A program made the translations under genes and the position numbers. Positions 1 to 5,892 of a DNA stretch of 5,892 nt are shown here, in pieces (the first letter of the stretch is position 1; every line of letters starts with the position of its first letter). Origin of the DNA: an uncultured bacterium. GTDB taxonomy: Bacteria > Patescibacteriota > Saccharimonadia > Saccharimonadales > Saccharimonadaceae. The notes beneath the pieces are model-generated. The model ran no database searches and was not told the origin of the DNA. It saw nothing but the letters and a program-made list of their open reading frames with translations. The stretch covers positions 1 to 5,892 of the forward strand of contig USNP01000038.1 of assembly GCA_900556165.1 (NCBI GenBank), read 5' to 3'.

Positions 1-605
1 ATCTTAAGATTTTCAGTAGTTTTATAAAAATTACTTTTTCCCGCAAAATTTACATTTTCTGAATTTCGCACAAATATGTTTGAGCTAAAATCGACTTTCG
101 AAATTTTTGGCTCAGAAGAAGAGATGTCAATCAGCCAAAAAATAGCCTCGCCGGAAGCATCTTCAGTAATCGCGAAAACCTTCTTTTTATCTGGTGAGAT
201 ATGCGCATTTTTTAAATTCGAAATATTCAAAAAGCTTTTTTCTGTTATTTTTTTTGGAACTAACCGCGCATAATTGAGCCACAAAATTTCACCAACTTTA
301 ACATTCGCTTGGCGCCACCAAGTTTGATAGCCTTCTTTCCAAATTGAAAATCTATGAACTCCTGGTTTTGCGAGAATTTTTGTAGGAGTTCCCTCTGGAA
401 GCCGCTTTTTATCAATTTCCGCAATCGAGTTTGAAATCGAAGAATTAAACTGTACCAAACCAGTTTGCTCGACTTCGAATTTTTCATCAAGCCGCCAACC
501 TTGAGTTAAAAACACCAAAACCGAAACCACAACAACAACTGTTAGCGTCATTGCAAGATTTTTAAAGAAAACTAGTAAATTTTCTTTCCTTCTTGAAATC
601 TTCAT
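1..605 (-). CDS. PEGA-domain membrane-anchored protein with beginning of a beta-propeller-like region (partial, 3' end outside window)
   Basis: Reading the minus strand from the ATG at 605-603 gives 201 uninterrupted codons that run off the left edge, so the C-terminus is missing. The N-terminus (MKISRRKENLL) is basic and is followed by a hydrophobic stretch at about residues 10-34 with five consecutive Val, which looks like an uncleaved signal anchor, cytoplasmic N-terminus and external C-terminus. Residues about 50-118 look like a PEGA domain: a short strand, the turn LPEGTPTKI at 69-77, then KPGVHRFSIWKEGYQTWWR at 80-98, the typical glycine/aromatic end of PEGA repeats. From about residue 130 the segment NAHISPDKKKVFAI (133-146) resembles the first blade of a TolB/WD40-like propeller, where SPDGKK is usual. 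PEGA domains are commonly found in surface or extracellular proteins; the exact function is unknown. Met19 is an alternative start but would cut the membrane segment, so Met1 is preferred. It is divergent from enolase and has its own promoter. Confidence 0.8.
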   Translation of the reverse strand, partial: MKISRRKENLLVFFKNLAMTLTVVVVVSVLVFLTQGWRLDEKFEVEQTGLVQFNSSISNSIAEIDKKRLPEGTPTKILAKPGVHRFSIWKEGYQTWWRQANVKVGEILWLNYARLVPKKITEKSFLNISNLKNAHISPDKKKVFAITEDASGEAIFWLIDISSSEPKISKVDFSSNIFVRNSENVNFAGKSNFYKTTENLK

Positions 606-614
606 ATCAACTAT

Positions 615-644
615 ATTATAACATAAGCGAACAATTCTTGGCAA
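615..644 (-). promoter_or_regulatory. Sigma-70-like extended -10 promoter of the PEGA-domain gene
   Basis: On the minus strand, TTGCCA (644-639) is followed by an 18-base spacer and a perfect TATAAT (620-615). The -10 is preceded by TGT (623-621), which makes an extended -10. Only nine bases separate TATAAT from the ATG at 605. Transcription would therefore start about 0-3 bases before the start codon, leaving no room for a Shine-Dalgarno site. The transcription start is inferred from spacing alone. Confidence 0.72.
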
Positions 645-666
645 ATTATATTTTCAAAAAAAGACC

Positions 667-695
667 TTGCGAAAGATTTTTTATGGTGCTAAAAT
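667..695 (+). promoter_or_regulatory. Sigma-70-like extended -10 promoter of eno
   Basis: TTGCGA (667-672), a 17-base spacer and TAAAAT (690-695) form a promoter with four of six -35 matches and five of six -10 matches. TGC (687-689) precedes the -10, giving an extended -10. Six bases separate the -10 from the enolase ATG, so the predicted first transcribed base is the A of the ATG or next to it. No AGGAG-like ribosome binding site is present between 680 and 701. The promoter lies back to back with, and does not overlap, the divergent one at 615-644. Confidence 0.7.
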
Positions 696-701
696 GGAAT
701 T

Positions 702-1979
702 ATGGAATATATAATTAAAGATATCAAAGGACGACAAATTTTAGACTCTCGCGGCAACCCAACAGTTGAAGCGGATGTAATTTTAGAAAATGGAGCTCTT
801 GGTCGAGCAGCAGTTCCAAGCGGAGCTTCAACAGGGTCAGGCGAAGCACTTGAACTTCGAGATAGCAATTCAGCTTTTGGTGGAAAAGCTGTAACTAAAG
901 CGGTTTCATATGTTAACAACCAAATTAAAGAAGCCTTGACTGGAAAAAATGCTGAAAATCAAGAAGAAATTGACCAAATCATGCTTGAACTTGACGGCAC
1001 AGAGAATAAATCAAATCTTGGTGCAAACGCAATTTTGGCAGTTTCGCTTGCAGTCGCAAAAGCCGTAGCTAATGCAAAAGGCATTGAACTTTGGCAATAT
1101 ATAGCCAAAAAAACAAACTCAACTCCAAATCTCCCACTTCCAATGATGAATGTTATGAATGGTGGTGCTCACGCTGGTTGGGCAACTGATATTCAAGAAT
1201 ATATGATCATGCCAGTTGGTGCGAAAACTATTTTCGAAGCCGTTCAAATGGGCGCTGAAACTTTCCACGCGCTTGCGAAAGTTCTTAAATCAAAAAATTA
1301 CCCAACAACTGTTGGTGATGAAGGTGGTTATGCTCCAAAAGTTCAAAACGGAAACGAAGAGCCACTTCAATTAATTTCACAGGCCATTCAAGATGCTGGA
1401 TACGAACTTGGTAAAGATATTGCTTTCGCCTCAGACCCAGCTTCAAGTGAATTCTACAAAGAAGAAAAATACGATCTAAAAGCAAATAACGCAATTCTTT
1501 CAAGTGAAGAAATGATTGAATTTTATGAAAATCTAACTTCAAAATATCCATTTGTTTCAATCGAAGACGGCTTGGCCGAAAACGACTGGGACGGATGGAA
1601 AGTTTTAACCGAAAAGCTTGGCAAAAAAATTCAACTTGTCGGTGATGACTTGATGGTAACAAACTCAAAACTTCTTCAAAAATCAATTGATTTGGGCGTT
1701 GCAAATGCAATTTTAATTAAACCAAATCAAATCGGATCTTTAACGGAAACTATCAACGCTGTAAAATTAGCTCAAAATAACGGCTATAATACAGTAATGA
1801 GTCACCGCTCAGGCGAAACTGAAGATGTAACAATTGCACACTTGGCTGTTGGCTTGGGTTGCGGACAAATCAAGACTGGTTCGCTTTCTCGAACAGATCG
1901 AGTTGCCAAATATAACGAATTGATGCGAATCGCAGAAGCTCATCCAGAGCTTAAGCTAGCTCATCCATTCAAAAAATAG
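702..1979 (+). CDS. eno: Enolase (phosphopyruvate hydratase, EC 4.2.1.11)
   Basis: Complete 425-residue protein, a normal length for bacterial enolase. It interconverts 2-phosphoglycerate and phosphoenolpyruvate in cytoplasmic glycolysis and needs Mg2+. The N-terminal domain carries ILDSRGNPTVEADV (13-26) and the mobile loop SGASTG (40-45). The barrel domain keeps the active site: His157 and Glu166 (GGAHAGWATDIQEY), Glu207 in VGDEGGYAP, metal ligands Asp245, Glu288 (SIEDGLAENDW) and Asp315/316 (LVGDDLMVTN), Lys340 (LIKPNQIGSLTET), the SHRSGETED motif and Lys391 (GQIKTGSLSRTDR). The loop after His157 reads AGWATD where E. coli has ADNNVD, a divergence outside the catalytic set. The start is fixed by alignment of DIKGRQILDSRGNP with other enolases; the only nearby upstream ATG (694-696) is out of frame. 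It stands alone between a divergent gene and a convergent dnaE, with its own promoter and terminator. Six of its eight arginines use CGA, none AGA. Confidence 0.98.
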   Translation: MEYIIKDIKGRQILDSRGNPTVEADVILENGALGRAAVPSGASTGSGEALELRDSNSAFGGKAVTKAVSYVNNQIKEALTGKNAENQEEIDQIMLELDGTENKSNLGANAILAVSLAVAKAVANAKGIELWQYIAKKTNSTPNLPLPMMNVMNGGAHAGWATDIQEYMIMPVGAKTIFEAVQMGAETFHALAKVLKSKNYPTTVGDEGGYAPKVQNGNEEPLQLISQAIQDAGYELGKDIAFASDPASSEFYKEEKYDLKANNAILSSEEMIEFYENLTSKYPFVSIEDGLAENDWDGWKVLTEKLGKKIQLVGDDLMVTNSKLLQKSIDLGVANAILIKPNQIGSLTETINAVKLAQNNGYNTVMSHRSGETEDVTIAHLAVGLGCGQIKTGSLSRTDRVAKYNELMRIAEAHPELKLAHPFKK

Positions 1980-1993
1980 TTTCGAAACCTAAA

Positions 1994-2027
1994 AAAATCT
2001 CCAGTTAATCGCTGGAGATTTTATTTT
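1994..2027. terminator. Bidirectional intrinsic terminator shared by eno and dnaE
   Basis: The arms AAAATCTCCAG (1994-2004) and CTGGAGATTTT (2012-2022) pair over 11 bases around a seven-base loop (2005-2011). The plus strand continues into a T-rich run (2019-2027, broken by one A), and the A-run at 1991-1997 gives a T-tract on the minus strand. It occupies most of the 49-base gap between the eno stop (TAG, 1977-1979) and the dnaE stop (TAG, 2031-2029), so it can end both convergent transcripts. Confidence 0.88.
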
Positions 2028-2028
2028 A

Positions 2029-5000
2029 CTAATCTTTCAGAACCACACATTCTTCACCAAGCAAACCGACCAATTCTTTTGGAAGATCAGAATTAGAATC
2101 AACCTTAAACGGCATTCGAATTGCAGATTTTTCAGTGTCACCCAGAACTAAAATTATCTCGCTCATTCCAGGAAACTTTCCACAAATCCTCTTCACCGAA
2201 AGAAGAGATTCATGATCGCTTGGATTTTTGATATGTACAAAAACTCGCTGAAGCTTCTCTGCTTGATAATTTTCAGCAGACATCGTGGGTTTTGAGACGG
2301 TCTTTTCGGGCTCATTTGAAACTATAGAGCTATTATTTTTTTGCAAAAATGCACGCTTTTGACCATTCGAAACTTTTTGTGAAACAGTTTTTGTTTGCGG
2401 AACTTTTCTTGCCTTTAGACCTTCAGCTCTCCTTCCAGTAGATTCGTAACTTTCAAGTTCTTCATCTGTAATAATCGAAACCGTCTCTGCAATAACTTGC
2501 GCATCAGATTTCAAATTTCCCTCCCGATCTCGTGCAGAAATTTTTCCCTCAATCTTCAAAACAGTATCAATTTTCAACTTTTCATTAATTTCCGAAAAAA
2601 GATTTGGGAAAATAATCACTTCACCTTCGGAAGTTTTGTCTTCCATTTTTACAAATGCCATTTTTGTGCCAGATTTTGTAAGAATCGTTCGCACATCTAT
2701 CACAATTCCACCAATCGTAACTTTTTGCCCATCGGTATTTGGCTGAACTTGTGAAAGCGGCTGAGTTTGCTCTTCAAAATATTTAACATATTTATCCAAC
2801 GGGTGCGCAGAAACATAAAGCCCTAAAAGCTCACGTTCCCAAGTTAGCCGCTCTTTATCTGTATGTTGTTTTGGCGCATTCATGAGCTCAATAGTAGATT
2901 CAACCCGCATATCATCAGCACCGGCAAACCCAAAAAGATCAGTTTGCCCAGAAAGTGCCTCTTTTTGAGATTTCGAACCATACTCCTGAATGCGTTCAAG
3001 ATTAAATAGTAAGTCAGAACGAGTACCAAACTGATCAAAAGCCCCTGTCATAATTAATGAATCCCAAGCTTTTTTATTAAATTGCCGAGCATTAACGCGT
3101 TTTGCAAAATCTAAAATTGTAGTAAATTTTCCACCAGATTTTCGCGCATTTAAAACTGCATCAACAGCACCAGAACCAACTGCCTTAACTGCCAAAAGGC
3201 CAAAGCGAATTTTCTTCTCGTGTGGAACGATAGCAAAATCTTTAAATGATTCATTTACATCTGGCCCAAGAACCTGAATCCCCATCGAACGACATTCTGC
3301 AATCTCAATCGCTAAACGGTCAGTATCGTCAGAGTCCGCCGTCATCAAAGCAGCCATAAAAGCATCTGGATAATGCGCCTTAATATACGCCGTCCAATAT
3401 GCAATCAAAGCATAACACGCGGCGTGCGACTTATTAAAACAATAGTTAGCGAATTCTTCCAGATGATCCCAGAAAGCTTCAACTTTTCCACGATCTGCAT
3501 TCGAATGTTTAACAGCCCCCTCAATAAATTCACCCTTCATTTTCTTCATCAAGTCGATTTTTTTCTTACCTACAGCCTTTCGAAGCGTATCCGCCTGACC
3601 TCCGGTAAATCCGCAAACCTCTTTCGAAATCTGCATGAATTGCTCCTGATAAACCAAAATTCCATATGTATTTTTGAGTGCATTCTCCATATGATCTTCG
3701 TAATAAGTCACAGGTTCTTCGCCATGTTTTCGAGCGATAAATTTTGGAATTTCACTCATTGGCCCCGGTCGATAAAGTGCCACCATAGCAATAATATCCT
3801 CAAACTTTGAAGGTTTAAGCTCTCGCAAATACCGCTTCATACCCGCAGATTCAAGCTGAAAAACACCAGTCGAATCACCGCGCGCTAATAATTCATAAGC
3901 CTTTTTGTCATCCAAACCAAGCTTTGAAAGATCAACATCAACACCATAAGTTCGTTTAATAATTTTTTGTGCGGTAGAAATAATCGAAAGGTTTTTTAGA
4001 CCTAAAAAGTCCATTTTCAAAAGGCCAAGATCCTCAACCTGCCCCATTGGAACTTGTGTCGCAACGACACCTTTTTGTGCCATTTCAAGTGGGAGGTATT
4101 TTACCAAATCATCTGGCGCAATCACAACCCCGCAAGCATGAACACCATGGTTTCGAATAGTCCCTTCAAGTTGCATAGCAAAATCATAAACCGTTTTAGC
4201 AGTCGGATTAGTTTCATACTCATGCTTCAAATCCTGATCGTTTTCTAATGAAATTCGAAGTGGTGTGTGTCGTCCTTGGTTTGGATCTGGTACTAATTTA
4301 GCCAAACGATCTGCCTCAGAATATGGAACCTCCAAAACTCGCGCTACGTCACGCACGGCGTTTTTTGCCATCATTTTACCAAAAGTTGCAATATTAGCAA
4401 CACGATCCATTCCATATTTATCGGTACAATATTGAATCACCTCATTTCGACGAGTATCTTGAATATCAACATCAATATCTGGCATCGAGATACGATCAGG
4501 ATTCAAAAACCTTTCGAAAAGCAGATCATATTCAAGCGGATCAAGATCTGTGATATGTAGAGCATAAGCAATAATTGAACCAGCCGCAGAACCTCGTCCA
4601 GGACCAAAAACAATCCCCTGAGATTTACCCCAGTTAATGAAATCTTGAACAATCAAAAAATAACCATTATATCCCATCCCGTCAAGAACACCAAGCTCCA
4701 TATCAACTCGATCCAAAACTTCTTTCGAAATCTTTTCACGAATCTCAGGAATTGTCATATTCTTAACTTCTTCAACGGTAATTTCAGCATATCGCTCGCC
4801 CAAACCTCGAAAAACCAACTTATCCAAAAAACCTTTTTCACTATCTTCACCATCTGGAAGCGGAAATTTTGGAATCAGAATCTTACCAAATTCAAACTCA
4901 AAATTAACCTTTTCAGCAACACGTTTTGTATTTAAAATAATTTCTGGGTCAATTTTTCCCCAACGCTCAATAATATCTTTAGGATCAGTCACGAAAAGAT

Positions 5001-5793
5001 CAAATTCTTTCAAACTCATTCGTTTCTCATCATTCAAATACGAACCCGTACCAACACAAAGTAAAATCTCATGAGCATCTTGATTTTCATGTGTTAAATA
5101 GTGTGAATCACAAGTAACAACCATCGGGATATCCAGCTCTTCATGAAGCTTAAATAGACCATCGTTAATCTCTTTTTGAACTTCCCAATGATTTGGGCAA
5201 TCTGGATGACCATGATCTTGAAGCTCCAAATAAAAATCTTCACCATAAACCGACTTATACCAGCCCGCAAGCTCTTTTGCCTTTTCGAAATCACCTGCAC
5301 GAATTGCTTCTGAAATCTCCGAACCAGCACAACCACTCAAACAGATAACCCCCTCTGAATGTTCTGCCATAATATCATGATCTATCCGTGGCTTATAATA
5401 TTGCCCCTCAACCCAAGCCTTAGTTGTAAGCGAGCATAAATTCTGCCAACCAACCTGATTCTTAGCTAGTAAAATTAAGTGATAACGAGGCTTATCATGT
5501 GCCGGATCTCTATCGAATCGGGTTCGTGCTGCAACATAAGCTTCAATCCCTAAAATAGGCTTAACTCCTTTCGAAGTCGCCTCTTTAAAAAACTCAATCG
5601 CACCAGACATCGTTCCATGATCAGTTATTGCAACCGCTTCCATACCACTAGCTTTAACATTATCAACTAGTGCATCAATCTTCGTTAATCCATCTAACAA
5701 TGAATGATATGTGTGCGTATGAAGATGAACGAAATCACTCGGCAAAAGCTCTTCGAATTTTTTGGTTGTTTTTATTTTTTCCTCCTGTTCCAT
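2029..5793 (-). CDS. dnaE: DNA polymerase III subunit alpha with intact PHP domain
   Basis: Complete 1254-residue catalytic subunit of the chromosomal replicase, cytoplasmic. The PHP domain starts at about residue 19 and runs to about 290. It keeps the expected metal ligands His23, His25, Asp58, His59, Glu84, His105, Cys155, Asp229 and His231, so intrinsic proofreading is plausible. The polymerase core has GPGRGSAAGS at 397-406, PDIDVDI with Asp441 and Asp443, and KMDFLGL with Asp595, matching the E. coli catalytic trio Asp401, Asp403 and Asp555. VALYRPGPM, LVYQEQFM and NKSHAACYALIAYWTAY are also conserved. A helix-hairpin-helix region lies at about 866-922, a beta-clamp motif QTDLF at 950-954, and an OB fold from about 1023 to 1105. 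A basic low-complexity linker (about 1112-1182) leads to a C-terminal domain (1184-1254) like the tau-binding end of other DnaE proteins. It is DnaE type, not PolC: no inserted DEDD exonuclease. The start is the only in-frame ATG before the PHP domain; the next Met is residue 51. See the internal AGGAGG entry for an alternative. Confidence 0.97.
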   Translation of the reverse strand: MEQEEKIKTTKKFEELLPSDFVHLHTHTYHSLLDGLTKIDALVDNVKASGMEAVAITDHGTMSGAIEFFKEATSKGVKPILGIEAYVAARTRFDRDPAHDKPRYHLILLAKNQVGWQNLCSLTTKAWVEGQYYKPRIDHDIMAEHSEGVICLSGCAGSEISEAIRAGDFEKAKELAGWYKSVYGEDFYLELQDHGHPDCPNHWEVQKEINDGLFKLHEELDIPMVVTCDSHYLTHENQDAHEILLCVGTGSYLNDEKRMSLKEFDLFVTDPKDIIERWGKIDPEIILNTKRVAEKVNFEFEFGKILIPKFPLPDGEDSEKGFLDKLVFRGLGERYAEITVEEVKNMTIPEIREKISKEVLDRVDMELGVLDGMGYNGYFLIVQDFINWGKSQGIVFGPGRGSAAGSIIAYALHITDLDPLEYDLLFERFLNPDRISMPDIDVDIQDTRRNEVIQYCTDKYGMDRVANIATFGKMMAKNAVRDVARVLEVPYSEADRLAKLVPDPNQGRHTPLRISLENDQDLKHEYETNPTAKTVYDFAMQLEGTIRNHGVHACGVVIAPDDLVKYLPLEMAQKGVVATQVPMGQVEDLGLLKMDFLGLKNLSIISTAQKIIKRTYGVDVDLSKLGLDDKKAYELLARGDSTGVFQLESAGMKRYLRELKPSKFEDIIAMVALYRPGPMSEIPKFIARKHGEEPVTYYEDHMENALKNTYGILVYQEQFMQISKEVCGFTGGQADTLRKAVGKKKIDLMKKMKGEFIEGAVKHSNADRGKVEAFWDHLEEFANYCFNKSHAACYALIAYWTAYIKAHYPDAFMAALMTADSDDTDRLAIEIAECRSMGIQVLGPDVNESFKDFAIVPHEKKIRFGLLAVKAVGSGAVDAVLNARKSGGKFTTILDFAKRVNARQFNKKAWDSLIMTGAFDQFGTRSDLLFNLERIQEYGSKSQKEALSGQTDLFGFAGADDMRVESTIELMNAPKQHTDKERLTWERELLGLYVSAHPLDKYVKYFEEQTQPLSQVQPNTDGQKVTIGGIVIDVRTILTKSGTKMAFVKMEDKTSEGEVIIFPNLFSEINEKLKIDTVLKIEGKISARDREGNLKSDAQVIAETVSIITDEELESYESTGRRAEGLKARKVPQTKTVSQKVSNGQKRAFLQKNNSSIVSNEPEKTVSKPTMSAENYQAEKLQRVFVHIKNPSDHESLLSVKRICGKFPGMSEIILVLGDTEKSAIRMPFKVDSNSDLPKELVGLLGEECVVLKD
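5781..5786 (-). promoter_or_regulatory. Perfect Shine-Dalgarno-like AGGAGG inside the dnaE reading frame
   Basis: AGGAGG lies at 5786-5781 on the minus strand, covering parts of codons 3 to 5 of dnaE. Five bases downstream is the in-frame codon ATA (5775-5773, Ile7). No ATG, GTG or TTG lies at a suitable distance. Either the site is a coincidence of the Gln-Glu-Glu codons, or it assists ribosome placement on a leaderless message, or initiation really occurs at a rare ATA. The sequence is certain; its role is not. Confidence 0.35.
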
Positions 5794-5800
5794 ATATTAT

Positions 5801-5830
5801 ATTATATCATAGCTAACCTTTAATTTTCAA
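5801..5830 (-). promoter_or_regulatory. Sigma-70-like extended -10 promoter of dnaE
   Basis: On the minus strand TTGAAA (5830-5825, five of six matches to TTGACA), an 18-base spacer and a perfect TATAAT (5806-5801) form a strong promoter. TGA (5809-5807) makes it an extended -10. Seven bases separate it from the dnaE ATG at 5793, so the transcript should start at or one base before the start codon, with no upstream Shine-Dalgarno site. Confidence 0.75.
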
Positions 5831-5845
5831 GATTCCCAAACTACG

Positions 5846-5876
5846 AAAAAACTCCACCGGTTAGGAGGAGTTTTTT
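5846..5876. terminator. Intrinsic hairpin terminator upstream of the dnaE promoter
   Basis: AAAAAACTCC (5846-5855) pairs with GGAGTTTTTT (5867-5876). An A-A mismatch and two further C-G pairs (5857-5858 with 5864-5865) close a GGTTA loop. Both strands have a six-T tail, so it can act in either direction. It lies 15 bases upstream of the dnaE -35 box and probably ends a minus-strand gene located to the right of the window, insulating dnaE. A minus-strand in-frame TAA at 5877-5875 is compatible with this, but too little sequence remains to identify that gene. Confidence 0.85.
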
Positions 5877-5892
5877 ATAATTCGGCACCGTG

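Noticed and set aside
76..490. Short open frames at 76-273 (plus) and 260-490 (minus)
   Set aside because: Both overlap the longer minus-strand PEGA-domain frame that has a promoter, a signal anchor and a recognisable domain; neither shows a domain or start signal.
645..666. Operator or regulator-binding site between the divergent promoters
   Set aside because: The stretch is simply A/T-rich and I see no convincing inverted repeat.
689..1710. Minus-strand open frames within enolase (689-919 and 1285-1710)
   Set aside because: They lie antisense to a complete, fully conserved enolase and have no recognisable domain or promoter.
1980..2028. Small RNA or riboswitch between eno and dnaE
   Set aside because: The gap is fully explained by one perfect 11-base hairpin with T-tracts on both strands, a terminator for two convergent genes.
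2497..5336. Several plus-strand open frames and one minus-strand open frame inside dnaE
   Set aside because: They are antisense or alternate-phase readings of a continuous, conserved dnaE; compositions rich in Phe, Asn, Ile and His reflect the reverse complement of AT-rich coding sequence.
702..5793. Alternative genetic code (UGA as glycine, as in Absconditabacteria or Gracilibacteria)
   Set aside because: No in-frame TGA occurs in the three genes and glycine is written with GGN throughout, so the standard bacterial code fits. A code with TGA used rarely cannot be excluded from one window.

Overview
The window is AT-rich and gene-dense. It carries three protein genes and their control signals: a divergent pair at the left (an envelope protein on the minus strand, truncated by the window edge, and enolase on the plus strand) and a large minus-strand gene for the DNA polymerase III alpha subunit that converges on enolase. 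I see no mobile element, CRISPR array, rRNA, complete tRNA or prophage. The host is most likely a Patescibacteria/CPR bacterium, probably Saccharibacteria (TM7). This rests on the AT-rich composition with standard-code genes (no in-frame TGA; Trp is TGG), the style of the enolase, and the membrane-anchored PEGA-domain protein with an apparent beta-propeller start, a type I associate with that group. The lineage call is an inference, not proof.

Layout. Bases 1-605 (minus): N-terminal 201 codons of a single-pass membrane PEGA-domain protein. Bases 606-701: a 96-base divergent promoter region with one sigma-70-like promoter per direction. Bases 702-1979 (plus): complete enolase. Bases 1980-2028: a short convergent intergenic gap holding one bidirectional hairpin terminator. 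Bases 2029-5793 (minus): complete DnaE, with PHP domain, polymerase core, clamp-binding motif, OB fold and C-terminal domain. Bases 5794-5892: the dnaE promoter and a second hairpin terminator that insulates it from whatever lies to the right.

How the parts relate. The genes look like independent single-gene transcription units, not a pathway operon: a glycolytic enzyme, the chromosomal replicase and an envelope protein. There is no obvious new multi-gene system here. The most interesting signals are at DNA level. All three genes have an extended -10 promoter (TGnTATAAT-like) placed 6-9 bases before the start codon, which predicts leaderless or nearly leaderless mRNAs. dnaE also has a perfect AGGAGG just inside its reading frame instead of upstream. 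The palindrome TTCGAA occurs 18 times, far above chance and in all three codon phases. At protein level, the DnaE PHP domain keeps all nine expected metal ligands, which predicts intrinsic 3'-5' proofreading.
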